Source: Metridium senile
Lineage: Eukaryota > Cnidaria > Anthozoa > Actiniaria > Metridiidae
Assembly: GCA_949775045.1 (NCBI GenBank)
Contig: OX459096.1
Coordinates: forward strand, 44,486,379 to 44,550,378
DNA length: 64,000 nt
Reading direction: 5' to 3'
The notes below the pieces were generated by a model. The model saw nothing but the letters and a program-made list of their open reading frames with translations, did no database searches and had not been told where the DNA came from. The position numbers and the translations under genes are program-made. Shown piece after piece: positions 35,141 to 46,825 of the stretch (position 1 is the first letter of the stretch; each line of letters opens with the position of its first letter).

Positions 35141-35428
35141 TACACCCTTTCCGAGAAAGTTTGTCACCCGTGAAAAGCACACAAGCTAGAGGCGCAAAGG
35201 ATCATGGATCAGTTCAGAAAATAAATGTGCATTCGGAACGCCTTTTTGTATTGTTTGATAAGTCAAAATCAGTGGACATTTCTCAATAACATATTGACAA
35301 GTGTAGCAATGTGGCCATGAAATCCCTGCATTCTAATAAATTAAACATACTAGGTAGCCCATAATCCCCTGCGCTACTAGCTTGTAGGCTTTTCACTTCA
35401 CGGGTGACAAAGTTTCTCAGAAAGTGTG
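35141..35428. mobile_element. MITE, ~288 bp, imperfect inverted ends
   Basis: ACACCCTTTCCGAGAAAGTT at the left against ACACACTTTCTGAGAAACTT (right, inverted), both continuing TTGTCACCCGTGAA and ACAAGCTAG. No ORF and no clear target duplication. Confidence 0.65.
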
Positions 35429-35479
35429 TATTTCATAAAAAATATAGAAAAGTTGCTTTCTGTGCGGTATTCAGTTTTA

Positions 35480-36500
35480 GTATCTAACAACTTATGGTCT
35501 ATCACAAACTGCGCGCTCTCATTGGCTACTCAACCATGGGATATTGGGTGTTATAATTCAACAACAAATTTCCCTCCGCTCTCATTGGTCGAGGGGCGAT
35601 CATGTGACGGATAATATCAGCGCATAGTGCTCGCTGAGCTTTTCGTCCGCTTCGGAAAATTTTGTTGTTGAATAATAAAAACAATACTGCAGTTAAAATC
35701 TCGGGCATAATGCTGTGATAGTTGCCCATGGAAACTGGATGTTCCTCAAAACTTCATAGTCGCCCTCGCACTGCGTTCTCGGGCGACTATTTGTTTATCT
35801 GAACATCCAGTCTCCGCGGGCAATTATATCACAGCATAATGCCCTCGATTCGACTACTCTATTGTTTAAATAGTCCATGGTTGGGGAAAGCGCCGGTTTT
35901 GAGAAACCAAAACAATGGCGGATCAATCCCGATTTTCGGACTCGTGGACCATAAGGCGAGAGGTCTTATTGTTTTAGTATAAACCAACTAGTAGGTCAAA
36001 CTTTGCCATATTTTGAAAGAAAAATAACATTTCAATCGTTTTATTTTGACAAAATGACAGATAATCGAAAGTGAAAATACCGAGCGCGCGCTCAATAACG
36101 TGTGACAGCAAGTCAAAATGTATTCAAAACACTTCGAAATTCTTCTGTTTTTGTCATTTTCTCCCTCCCACTTTTTTTTAACGGCTGAAAATAGCACAAT
36201 TTTAGTGTTAAAACTACTATATATTTTAGAACGACGGAGGAATTAAGACAAGTTCAAAAACAGTTTTTTTATCTGTTTTTTTTTTTTTTCAATCAAAATG
36301 AAGAGTCGTGGCGTCAGAAGCGTGCGCTCTTCAAGTCAAAATTCATTCACAAAATGTTCTAGTTTTTCTAGTTTTAGTACTTTGTTTTTACTATTATTTC
36401 CTTTTAAGTTTGACTTATAAGTTGCTGGATACTAAAACATTAATTAGACCTCTCGCTCTCATGGGCTACTGGGTCAATACGGGCTTCGGGTCTAATTGTT
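35480..36500. repeat. Rearranged fragments of the 19773-21205 foldback family
   Basis: Pieces of the same element (AAGTTGTTGGATACTAAAAC-type ends, TTGCCATATTTTGAAAGAAA, GAGCGCGCGCTCAAT) in changed order. Includes a nested hairpin at about 35705-35850, where GGCATAATGCTGTGATA pairs with TATCACAGCATAATGCC and an inner AGTCGCCC pairs with GGGCGACT. Confidence 0.7.
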
Positions 36501-36561
36501 GATTAGCCTATGTCTCCCAAATTAGTCACTGGCTAAATACATTGAGACGTTCAAAAAGTGA

Positions 36562-36571
36562 TTTATTTATT
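36562..36571 (-). terminator. Poly(A) signals AATAAATAAA, gene 3
   Basis: Two overlapping AATAAA on the minus strand just after gene 3's stop, in sequence shared with gene 2. Confidence 0.35.
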
Positions 36572-36574
36572 TTT

Positions 36575-36799
36575 TTAGATGATATCTGCTGCAAAAAAAA
36601 GAGCACTTGGTCTTGGATAGCCCGGCTTCAAACTAGCTCTCTGTAGCTTTGTACTGCCATCCTTCATTGCTGAGATATACAAATCAGCTCTGTCACCTTT
36701 TGTACGAAAGCATCGATACTGCATTTTACCGTAGAACTGAATGCAAGCAAATTTGAACTCATCTGATATTGCCGATGTCACATCCTTGGTATTCTTTTC
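36575..36799 (-). CDS. Gene 3 exon D, last exon (beta-trefoil-like)
   Basis: A 225-nt terminal exon: acceptor TTTGTTTAG before GAAAAG, stop TAA at 36575. It encodes 74 residues with ISDEFKFACIQFYGKMQYRC, DRADLYISAMKDGSTKLQRA and PSALFFAADII. It is one codon shorter than gene 2, and the frame is kept. It is placed in gene 3 because the next exon C upstream is at 43778 and the intervening sequence is largely later insertions: a MITE, the broken protease-like ORF, a Pack-MULE-like element and CAAA repeats. It could instead belong to another copy whose upstream exons were lost. Confidence 0.72.
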   Translation of the reverse strand, partial: EKNTKDVTSAISDEFKFACIQFYGKMQYRCFRTKGDRADLYISAMKDGSTKLQRASLKPGYPRPSALFFAADII

Positions 36800-36846
36800 C
36801 TAAACAAAACGTTATAAAAGGGAATGAAGACACTAGAGTCAACCTA

Positions 36847-37122
36847 CAATCTTGGATATAAATGTTGACACTGTTTGAAAACTTAATCATTTTTTTTGGG
36901 CATTTTCGTCGCTAAATATCACTAGAACGATCGTATTTTGATACCCCCCCCCCCCCCCCCCCAACCCAATGCAATGATGTGTTCCCTGAATATGTTTCTA
37001 TCTCTCAGGAATATCAACATTGTTCAGGGGTGGGGGAGGGAGGGGAGAAAATGGTTGTGAAATTGATAGTATCAAGCATTTACAGCGATCGTGTGAGTGT
37101 CAACTATTTATGTCCAAGATTG
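36847..37122. mobile_element. mariner-like MITE, TA duplication
   Basis: Inverted ends CAATCTTGGAYATAAAT, flanked by TA (36845-36846 and 37123-37124). A C tract (36942-36962) and a G-rich patch (37026-37046) lie inside, again pairing. Confidence 0.7.
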
Positions 37123-37413
37123 TAGCTCTGAAGAAAACTACATAAATTAATCGTATTGATATAAAATTTAATGTGAAGTAATATAATTGCTGCGAGCGAA
37201 GCGAGCAGCGAAACTATTCTTACCATGGCCGTGAGGGGTTGGGCTGTTTATATGAGAGAAATCTAGATTTTTGCGATGGACTAGCGATATCGCCTACTGG
37301 TCAGTAGTTTACGCTATTGGACCTAGTGTTGCTCATCGTGCTTCAAGTTACATGACATTCTTGTTTGGGAAGGTTATATTGGTATATTTTGAGTAAGTTC
37401 CAAGTAAATAATA

Positions 37414-38517
37414 ATGTCAAATGCTAATTTATTTGTAAGTGGAAGTATTCATCAAGGTAGAGATCGTTTTAGCGAACTTTCTAGAGGAAGACAATGTGCT
37501 TTTATGTTTTATGACAATCTCGAATTCAGAGCCTGCGTTACTCTTGGCCAGCAGTGCCGAGCAGCGTATGACTCTGGGGAAACGGAATTATTCTGCTCCA
37601 ATTTTGGACTTCCGGTTTTAACATGGAATGCGCATGCTTAGTTAATATTACAATGATCTGTTGGTTTGGGAATCCTGTGTTACTTAGTACGTTATAATAT
37701 TGTTGACCTGGTAGCATTTTAAATATTTTCTAAGCCAAAATATAAACATCTTCCTCACTAATAAAACATTTAAAGTTTAGGAAGGTTTTTTAACGGCCAT
37801 CAGGATTGATATAATGATATAAAAACGCAATTCAATTCAGATCGCTTTAACCTTCGATTTATTTATAGTTTTCCAACGGTTATTAGTTTGCTTTCGTGGT
37901 ACGATTGACCTTTAGTAAATAACTAAATGCCAGAGGTCTGAGGACTGTCAAGGTTAGAATAGTTTAAAGGAGTATTTTGGGTGTATTCTAATTTGCTTCG
38001 CGACTCGATAATCATCGCTTAGCGGCGATACAATTTATCTTTGCTTCACGACTCGTATATATTTTCCATAAACGACGATATTATTCTATCTAGTATTAAA
38101 GAAACGTTGACGTCGTATTAACCGTAAAATTTACATTTTGAATGTACATTTGTTTACATGATGGACCAATCAGAGCTTCTACTTCGTCTGTTTCCGGTCT
38201 GACTATTGTATTTTCAAGGGCCAATCAGCAAAAGCAGAGAATTCCGTTTCCCCAGAGTCATACGTAGCTCGGCACTGCTGGCCAAGAGTAACAGGGTAGC
38301 AGGGTTCGAAATTGGTTTTATGAGTGTTTCAGCGTTGTTTCATTTCAGCAAACTCGTGCCTTCTTTCCCAATGGACGACCCAGTCGGTCGATTATATATT
38401 AATGCAAGTAGTATACACCACTTTACCAGATACAGAGACGATATATCGCTGAATTATTTACCGGATCAAGCACGCTCATTCTACTTATTATGTATGATTT
38501 GTCATGATTATTCTTAA
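37414..38517 (+). pseudogene. Protease-like ORF fragment split by a transposon
   Basis: The first part (37414-37506) reads GSIHQGRDRFSELSRGRQCA then FM. The second (about 38318-38517) resumes FMSVSALF, then VGRLYINASSIHHFTRYRDD, and ends in a stop. The HQG-x-RF...RG-x-QC pattern resembles the active-site cysteine region of OTU-like or UL36-type deubiquitinase domains found in many invertebrate element-associated proteins; that assignment is tentative. A transposon (37515-38315) separates the parts. Neither part has the histidine region of a full protease, so this is a relic or a single exon. Confidence 0.45.
37515..38315. mobile_element. DNA transposon, ~801 bp, ~95-bp TIRs, 8-bp duplication
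   Basis: Inverted ends share TTACTCTTGGCCAGCAGTGC and TATGACTCTGGGGAAACGGA. TTTTATGA flanks both sides (37507-37514, 38316-38323), with an extra TTTATG stutter at the left. hAT-like by duplication length. ORFs spanning its ends are chimeric. Confidence 0.75.
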
Positions 38518-39770
38518 TTCATTATATTCATTCAATTAAACAATAAATATTTTTAAATCAAACACGTCTTTTTCAATTTATATATATTATAAAGTAACTC
38601 AATCTGTAATTTGTGATTTAATACCTTATGTATTTCATTTTCATTAAATTTCATAACAAAGTTATTTTCAATTACATTTCTCAGTGTTTATCTCCATCAT
38701 CCCATTTAATTACTTTGAAGTTCAAAAGCAAAAATCAATCGCTATATAAATTATTCATTGCCTTTTCTGATAGAAATCGCCGCTAGTATAATAAATGTAA
38801 AAATTCATACAAAATTGAGTACGAAGGCACTTAGATCAATAATATGAAATTTCAGTTTCCGATCCGGTCATCTTGTTTGGGGCCGAAGCTTGCACAATTG
38901 ACCACGTTCGGGAGACGTTTGAAAAAAGTGGGTTAAAAAATGAAACGTTCATATTAAAACTAACTACTGCTCTATTGAGCGTGTAGTCGGGCTACAGTGC
39001 AACAAAAGAAAATGAACACAGAGAGCCTACGAGCTCTTGGTTTAGCTGCACAGCAAAGTCATGTCTTAAATTTGATAATGCCAAAACCACGTTTAGGCTC
39101 TTTAATATCATTAACTATCACTTGCCAAAGTTGAGGTTTAACTTAAAAGTTTGCAAGAAGCTAAGCTAGCTCTCGGCAATCGCGCGCCAGTTTCAATCGC
39201 GGATCTGAACCTTGTAGGAGCTTATAGTAGTCAACAAAATTAAAATATTGACAGATAATCTCGTTATTTTAATCAAAAATACAAAAAAATAATTACAAGA
39301 AGCAAAATATTTACCCTAAACATCACTAAAGTATTATACTGTTGTTGTCTTGACTTTTAGTGCGCTGTATTGTACTCTTGAAGAATGCTTACAATACTGT
39401 TAATTAAATATCCAGTAGCAACAGCTTTGTACTTTGTAACTGGTTGTGAATCAATTCCACAGCATTATGAAAGGATGGTTATAGCAGGGACGATTTCTCG
39501 ATAAATTCCATCAAAATAAGGCCATGTTAGGCGATTTTAGCAAAAAGCTCTTAAATTCTTAGGCGATGTTCTGGGCGATGTTTATATGAACCGGAGAAGG
39601 CCGATTGCACATGTAGATTAACTGTTAAAAAGATGTATTTATATGTTTTGAAAATATTGATATTTATCAAAAAAGTATAATTATATAATAGTCACTTATT
39701 TGCTTTGATGGCAGTTTGTATTGGAATAATCCAGCTTTCATGTCGTTGTTTTTATCTACCTTGGGCTCCT
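38518..39770. other. Non-coding stretch, nothing recognised
   Basis: AT-rich sequence inside the proposed gene 3 intron C-D. No repeat shared with the rest of the window and no convincing ORF. Confidence 0.5.
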
Positions 39771-40091
39771 AGGCCTAGTCTGGGACCTTAACTCGCCTTA
39801 ACTCGCATTAACTCGCACAAGCTCGCAGTAAATTACTCAATGTCAAATGCACAGGGAATTGCCTTAATCTTATCTCACAAAGCTGAAATATACACATATA
39901 AGTCAAGTTCTTTTAGTGTCACTCCAAATTATGGCATTTTTCCTTAACTCGCCTTAACTCGCCTTAACTCGCCTTAACTCGCCTTAACTCGCCTTAACTC
40001 GCATCATTGAAATTTTGATTTTCCCTTAACTCGCCTTAACTCGCCCAAACTCGCTGCGAGTTAAGGCGAGTTTAGGTCCCAGACTAGGCCT
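39771..40091. mobile_element. MITE with AGGCCTAGTCTGGGACC ends and 10-bp subterminal repeats
   Basis: Perfect 17-bp inverted ends, flanked by GCTCCT at 39765-39770 and 40092-40097. CCTTAACTCG units are arrayed inside at about 39788-39828 and 39942-40002 and inverted at the right end (GCGAGTTAAGGCGAG). Confidence 0.85.
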
Positions 40092-40097
40092 GCTCCT

Positions 40098-41080
40098 GAC
40101 CTTGCTGATCAATCTGCTTTCTGAGAATTCGAGGATCGAGTTGGCTCGAGTATCAAAAACGGTCTGATATTGACATGTTTTAGAAAACCTCTTTCCGTAA
40201 AAACGTAAGAAAATAACAGCTAGCAATTGTATAATGTCTTGAGAAAACCATATACCCAAAGCCAACGCTGATTTGGAAGAGTAAATCGATGTAGAAGTAC
40301 GAGAAATCCGAATAAATTCGTGTTCAAATCCAAGATGGCGATTTGCTTGGGCTTCCTGTGGTATTTGGGCTTCCTGTTGTGCAATACCTCGTGCTTTGAA
40401 CGAGTCAGCCGTTTTTAAGCCGTGTCTGGGTGCACGTTTTAAAATTCAACGTAAACAAATTCATAAAAGAATATTTACAATGTAGTATGTTTGTTTTTGT
40501 TATTTTTACGTGTCTTTTTTTGAGTTGTTAGACTCCTCAATCATTCTGAGCATGCGTGAAGGATCGAATATCTGATTTAGTGACCTCTCGCATTTATAAA
40601 TAATTTCGCTTAAAAACTTAAAATTAGAAAAGATACACCATTTTTTACGTTATTAATAATAAGTATGCACTCGTTGTTGGTGATAACTTTTATTTGCGAT
40701 TATATAGTGAAGTGTCCCACATGGGAAGTTAGAGCGATTATTTGGGGTATAAATTTTAAACTTACACATAGACTACATAGTAAGAATAGGTTTGTGAGGC
40801 TAGAACGTGGCCCCTATGGTGGGGTAAGTTACAAGTGGGGTGGGGTAGGTAGTGACGTATTTACACAGGGAGCCCACGTAAGGTTTGACTTCATATGACG
40901 AAATAATAGAATACTGATCTTTGATTATTTCCGGTTCGAACCTTACAATTATTTGGACTTCCGGTGGTCAAAACGCGACATGATACATAGATAGATACAT
41001 AGATTGACGAAACGGTAGAACTAAAGTCGGGCCGCCTATGGCTAGCCCGACTAATAAAACTAGCTATAAACCAAATATAG
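40098..41080. other. Non-coding stretch, nothing recognised
   Basis: No ORF with recognisable content. TTGGGCTTCCTGTGGT near 40350 recalls units of the MITE at 10019-10422. Confidence 0.45.
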
Positions 41081-41089
41081 ATAGAAACA

Positions 41090-42283
41090 AACAAGGGGCC
41101 ATTTTGCATGAGCATGCGCGCAACTGCTGCGCTATAACAACCGTGGGCTCTCGGAACGACATTGTTGTTGCTGCGGAGGCTTTGATTCTGGAGGCCAGTG
41201 TGAGCATAATTGCTATTTTTATTTATTGGGACAATTTTTCTATCAAAATCAATTAGATATAAGAAAAGTTCACATGATTTTCTTTCAAATTTTATAAAAA
41301 TCGCCGTGGTATTTTGGCTAGATCTTTAACACGAAGCCAATTTGTACAGTCATAATATAGTAAAATATATGTACACATCTTCGTCAACAATTAAGTCCTA
41401 AAATGTGAATCGATCGTACTGCAATAGTTTATTTCAATGTTAATAATGATACAGCTATAGAACTATGCAAATATCTATATGATAAATCAATTCAGACAAG
41501 TTGAATTATCCAAGCAAAGAAATGCTAAAAATGCCGTAAGTGCTAAATATCACATAAGAATTTGCAGAATTCACATCATTCCCCAATTTTCATCGGCAAG
41601 AAAACATTATGAACACATTTGTAAAGCTTAAATCTTGATATTGGTAACCTTAGAACAGTGGTATTTGTTCGGAAAAGTAATATTTTCGAATATTTTACAT
41701 AACTTATGTTATAAATTACGCCGACATGAGAGGCAATTTCAACAATATTATTTGGATGTTTTCGACGCTGAAAGGTTCTGTCATGGCTCAAGAATACTCA
41801 ATACTGTGACAGCAAATAATAGTTAAGCGTAATTATTATACATTTCAAGAAATTGTCGTTCGAACATTGCGAGTGCGATGTCCATAAACGCTGCACTGCT
41901 TAATTATATTACTACACATGTACATTTATCATTTACTTCAATGCCTGCAGTGAATCTTGACCAGCACTCATCAAAACTAACATAGTATTTGTGTTTATAA
42001 ACCTCAGCAGCCTCCATATTGTAAACACAAAGTTTTTTATATCAACATTTCTAGAATAAGATTTTAAACAGTCCCAATCGGTCCAATAACGCCAGTGTTT
42101 CTCCTCGTTGTAGGTTGAACCATTTATGAGTATTCTTGAGCCATGACAGAACCTTTCAGCGTCGAAAACATCCAAATAATATTGTTGAAATTGCCTCTCA
42201 TGTCGGCGTAATTTATCGCTTGAAGTGAATCAATCATGAAATTTAGACAACTGGCGCATGCGCACACAAAACGGCCCCTTGTT
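41090..42283. mobile_element. Pack-MULE-like element, 9-bp duplication
   Basis: Inverted ends AACAAGGGGCC, imperfectly continued for about 35 bp (including GCATGCGC). Flanked by ATAGAAACA at 41081-41089 and 42284-42292. A 9-bp duplication is typical of Mutator-like elements. No transposase; instead it holds two inverted copies of an exon-like fragment (41712-41798 plus; 42131-42217 minus). Confidence 0.8.
41933..42217 (-). pseudogene. Captured exon fragment in Pack-MULE-like element
   Basis: The minus strand reads RRHERQFQQYYLDVFDAERF then CHGSRIL and NGSTYNEEKHWRYWTDWDC, and stays open to 41933. In a second frame, EAAEVYKHKYYVSFDECWSRF runs up to a GTAAAT donor-like sequence near 41935. The plus-strand copy at 41712-41798 keeps LRRHERQFQQYYLDVFDAER and CHGSRIL. 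The family is not recognised. Composition and two preserved copies suggest host coding sequence picked up by the transposon. Confidence 0.45.
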
Positions 42284-42309
42284 ATAGAAACATATAGTTA
42301 ATAGTTATC

Positions 42310-42800
42310 TATGACAAAAAAAAAATGCAAAACGAACATACAAAGCAAACATGCAATTCAAACATGCAATTCAAACAAACAAACAACAACAAACAAACAC
42401 ACAGAGAAAACAAGCAAACAAAGACAAACAAACGAAGACAATCAAACACACTGCACAAAAAGCAAACAACAACAAACAAACAAATACACAAAGAAACTAA
42501 ACAAACAAAAAAACAAAAAACAAAAACACACAGAGAAACTAAACAACAAACAAATACACAGAGAAACTAAACAAACAAACAAACACACAGAGAAACTAAA
42601 CAAACAAACAAACAAACAAATACACAGACAAACTAAACAAACAAACAAACACACAGAGAAACTAAACAAACAAACAAACAAACACACAGAAAAACTAAAC
42701 AAACAAACAAACAAACAAATGCACAGAAAAAATAAACAAACAAACAAATCAAACAAACAAACAAACACAATCAAACACACAGAGAAACCACCCAAGCAAA
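42310..42800. repeat. CAAA-rich simple repeat, gene 3 intron C-D
   Basis: Counterpart of 1317-1790, with AACACACAGAGAAACTAAAC units. K/T/N/Q-rich ORFs here are artefacts. Confidence 0.85.
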
Positions 42801-42949
42801 AAAACGAAGTAAAAGAAAATTAAAATAAACGGATGGATGGATGGATGAATAGATTAATGAATGGATGGCTAAATGAATGAAAATGGATGAATAAAAGAAT
42901 GAATAAATGAATGAATTATTTAATTAATCAATTAATGAACACTAATTAA

Positions 42950-43583
42950 GGTAGTTCGGGCGTCATGGACTCCTTCGTTAGATCTTTTTGAAACTTTTCA
43001 TGTAAAAAGAGCAAACTATTAAGTAAAGTTCAAAAATAAAATAAAAATAATGGGTCACTACATTTTGCTCTCGAAAACCATATCATTTTTTTTTTCACGG
43101 AATGAAAAGTTCTGATAAGGGAAATCCAACTATAAAATAAAAATTGGGGTGACAACACACTCTTTTCCGAGTTATAGCACGAAAACCCTTTAAAAATTTT
43201 ATTTCGTGAACCTTTTTTTTTGTCCGTGCGGGACTGGTAACTAGTTCCCTATAAGATCATCGAATCAAACTTTAATATTTTTTGGTTCTCTGGTATCTCT
43301 AGAATCGATGTAAAGCTAATTATGACCAGTTTAATTCGTAATTCTTGCCCAAAACACTAATTTATGTGACGCATTTTAATTCCAAAAATCGACATAAAAC
43401 GACGCGAATTTGAACGCGAAAAAAATCATGACTTTAACGAAAAATCTTCATTTCTCGTGAACGCGGGTCTAAATCCTGGAGATTTTTTGCATAGTTGGCG
43501 TGCTTGTCTTGTGAATGCATAACGTTCCCATGATTTTCAAATCGGAAAATAACAATAGCTAAAAGACTAGATTATGTGAATTT
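42950..43583. mobile_element. TTAA-site insertion in gene 3 intron C-D, right end eroded
   Basis: Begins GGTAGTTCGGGCGTCATGG directly after TTAA (42946-42949), the same site that holds the foldback element in gene 1. Similarity to gene 2's intron resumes near 43584 (TTTTGTTATACTATCTAAAA). No matching inverted end or second TTAA is seen, so the right end is probably deleted. Confidence 0.6.
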
Positions 43584-43777
43584 GATTTTGTTATACTATC
43601 TAAAATAAAGATTAACGCAAGCCGAGTAAAGTACGACGTTACGAAGTCAGTGACTTGGTCAGAAACGTCGTATTATACTTGCATATTAATATAATCTCTA
43701 TTTTAAATAATTAATTAATGATTAACTGAGTGAGTACATGAGTTTAATCTATAAATTTAACTATCCAATTTATATAC

Positions 43778-43908
43778 CTCAACGATGATATCCTGGTCTT
43801 CCTCTTGGCCTTTGACTACATACACTTTATCAGCCGTTGGACTTGGTAGTGTGAACGCAATAAGCCCGAGATCAGTCGAAGTACCAACATCTACAGCCTC
43901 AAATTTAA
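43778..43908 (-). CDS. Gene 3 exon C (beta-trefoil-like family)
   Basis: A 131-nt exon with the same acceptor (TTTTTCAG) and donor (GAG then GTATATAA) as gene 2. It reads IKFEAVDVGTSTDLGLIAFT, then LPSPTADKVYVVKGQEEDQD and IIVE. It differs from genes 1 and 2 at WSHSG, which is STDLG here; elsewhere it is close to unchanged. Phase 1 in, phase 0 out. Confidence 0.75.
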
Positions 43909-44451
43909 CTGAAAAATAAAACAACAAGTTGTATCTTTATTGCAGGCGAAACTGCAACTCTCTACAGTGATATCGTTTCATTAAGTGATTTTTTTTTCCT
44001 GATTCTGGTTGTCACAGCGCCTGATTTGCTGTTACAGCACAGTTATACTTGCGCAACCATCGACGTTCAAATACCAACATGAATCAAACTAATAAAACAG
44101 TCTGTTTTTTTGATATCTTGATTGACGGCAGTTAAAGTACGCCTATTACACGTTGTCTTCGATGGTGGCGTAACTATAAATGGCGTAACATGAGGATCAG
44201 GCCTTCCGAGTGAAACTTGGGATAAGAAGAGGAGAGAAGATCGAAGGCTTCTTCTTTTTTCCCTTTCTCCTTGGCGCTGTAACTAGTGTGTATTTTGGTT
44301 GTTCAATTGTATCAATTGTATACTGTACTAGATCACTGACAATTACCGTACACTGTATGTGCGTAAGCAACCAGGATATTAAAAAGAGATCAACACCTTT
44401 TCAGTCAGACATTCGTTCGATTCATATAGCTTAAACAAAAAGAAAACAAAG

Positions 44452-45765
44452 ACACCAACAAAACAAGAAAACAAAACCAACAACAAGAAAACAAAACCAA
44501 CAGCAAGAAAACAAAACCAACAGCAAGAAAACAAAACCAATTAACAACAAGAAAACAAAACCAACAACAAGAAAACAAAACCAACAACAAGAAAACAAAA
44601 CCAACAGCAAGAAAACAAAACCAACATCAAGAAAACAAAACCAACAACAAGAAAACAAAACCAACAACAAGAAAACAAAACCAACAGCAAGAAAACAAAA
44701 CCATACAATTAACAGCAAGAAAACAAAACCAACAACAAGAAAACAAAACCAACAGCAAGAAAACAAAACCAATTAACAACAAGAAAACAAAACCAACAAC
44801 AAGAAAACAAAACCAACAAGAAAACAAAACCAACAGCAAGAAAACAAAACCAACAGCAAGAAAACAAAACCAACAGCAAGAAAACAAAACCAACAGCAAG
44901 AAAACAAAACCAATTAACAACAAGAAAACAAAACCAACAACAAGAAAACAAAACCAACAACAAGAAAACAAAAGCAACAACAAGAAAACAAAAGCAACAA
45001 CAAGAAAACAAAACCAACAACAAGAAAACAAAACCAACAACAAGAAAGCAAAACCAACAACAAGAAAACAAAACCAACAGCAAGAAAACAACACCAACAA
45101 CAAGAAAACAAAACAAACAACAAGGAAAGAAAACCAACAGCAAGAAAACAAAATCAACAACAAGAAAACAAAACCAACAACAAGAAAGCAAAACCAACAA
45201 CAAGAAAACAAAACCAACAGCAAGAAAACAAAACCAACAGCAAGAAAACAAAACCAACAACAAGAAAACAAAACCAACAGCAAGAAAACAACACCAACAG
45301 CAAGAAACCAAAACAAACAACAAGGAAACAAAACCAACAGCAAGAAAACAAAACCAACAACAAGAAAACAAAACCAACAACAAGAAAACCAAAGCAACAA
45401 CAAGAAAACAAAAGCAACAGCAAGAAAACAAAACCAACAGCAAGAAAACAAAACCTACAACAAGAAAACAAAACCAACAACAAGAAAACAAAACCAACAG
45501 CAAGAAAACAAAACCAACAACAACTAAATAGAACCAACAGCAAGAAAACAAAACCAACACCAACAGAAGATAACAAAACCAAGAACAAGTAATCAAAACC
45601 AACAAAAGAAAACAAAAGAAAACAAAATCAACAGCAAGAAAACAAAACCAACAACAAGAAAACAAAACCTACAACAAGAAAACAAAACCAACAAAAAATT
45701 AACAAAAAACAACAACAAAAGAAAACAAAATCAACAGCAAGAATCAACAACACAGAACAACAACA
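44452..45765. repeat. 20-bp minisatellite, gene 3 intron B-C
   Basis: About 64 units of the same 20-bp repeat as in genes 1 and 2, with occasional CCAATTAACAACAAG variants. All large ORFs across it, on both strands, are repeat artefacts. Confidence 0.95.
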
Positions 45766-46086
45766 GCAAAAAAACCGAAGACTTAGACACCAACAAACTG
45801 ACAAACACAACAACATTAAAAGTAACACACATAAACAATATATCTAAAATCTTATGTCAACCTCTCAGCCTACCAATATAGAATATACACAGTACAACGA
45901 ATCGAAATATGGTGTCCAATTTGGCTAAAAAATTTTCTTGACTGCCCCGCCTCGCATACATGTGAAAACTCTATTGTTTTCCAACGTGAACACGAGGCTA
46001 GACTGTCAAGAACAATAAGAGTACGCCATATTTCGATTCGGTCTATGGTAACATTTTTTTATAAATATTTATTTTTAGGAACCTAC

Positions 46087-46246
46087 TAAGGTTTGCTTTA
46101 TCAGTCGTCTTTCCATCACATTTAATGATCAATGTAGAATCATCTTTCTTTAATATAGCATCGTTTGCTTGGCTGTACACCGAACAGTTATAGTAGGAGC
46201 TACCCCCTAATATTGGATGAGGGATTGTTCGGCTAGGTTGGAAATT
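46087..46246 (-). CDS. Gene 3 exon B (beta-trefoil-like family)
   Basis: A 160-nt exon: acceptor ATATTTCAG before AATTTCC, donor GTAGGTTCC (weaker than the GTAAGT of the paralogues). It encodes SRTIPHPILGGSSYYNCSVY, SQANDAILKKDDSTL and IIKCDGKTTDKANL. The tryptophan of YNWS is cysteine here. Phase 0 in, one base left over. Confidence 0.75.
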
Positions 46247-46825
46247 CTGAAATATCCATTGTGAAAAGTTGTTTGTGAATTAAATAAACGTCAATATGGT
46301 GGTAGTGGTGCTGATGGGTAATAAATGAATAAATGATGTTGAAAAACAAATGACTCGGAAAGAATGTAGGCCTAGCACATGGTAGTCGAGCCAATGGGAC
46401 TGGAAGCCTCTATAGTGAGTATTAAAAAGCATAATCAATATGTTGATTATCCTTTCTCGCTCAGTGTTTAGAGCATCCGACTGGAATGTGGCGAATCAAG
46501 GGTTCCACATTCCATTGGACTAAGATTTCAGTTTTCTAAGTCCTCTCTTTCTCGACAACTAATGATAATTATGACGATCATGCGTCTCTTATGATGATAA
46601 AAATATAACTATGATGTATGTTAAAAATATTGATATGGCGATGACGATAGCGATGACTGTAATGATGCTGATGCATGTAACATATATAGGGTGTGGGGTT
46701 GATGATAAAAATCATGATAACGATATAATAATGATGACAAAGATAGATGATGATGCCAGATGATTATGGAAGTGATGATGATGATCCCCTTCGATCCCTA
46801 TATACTTATCCTAGTTGATCACTTA

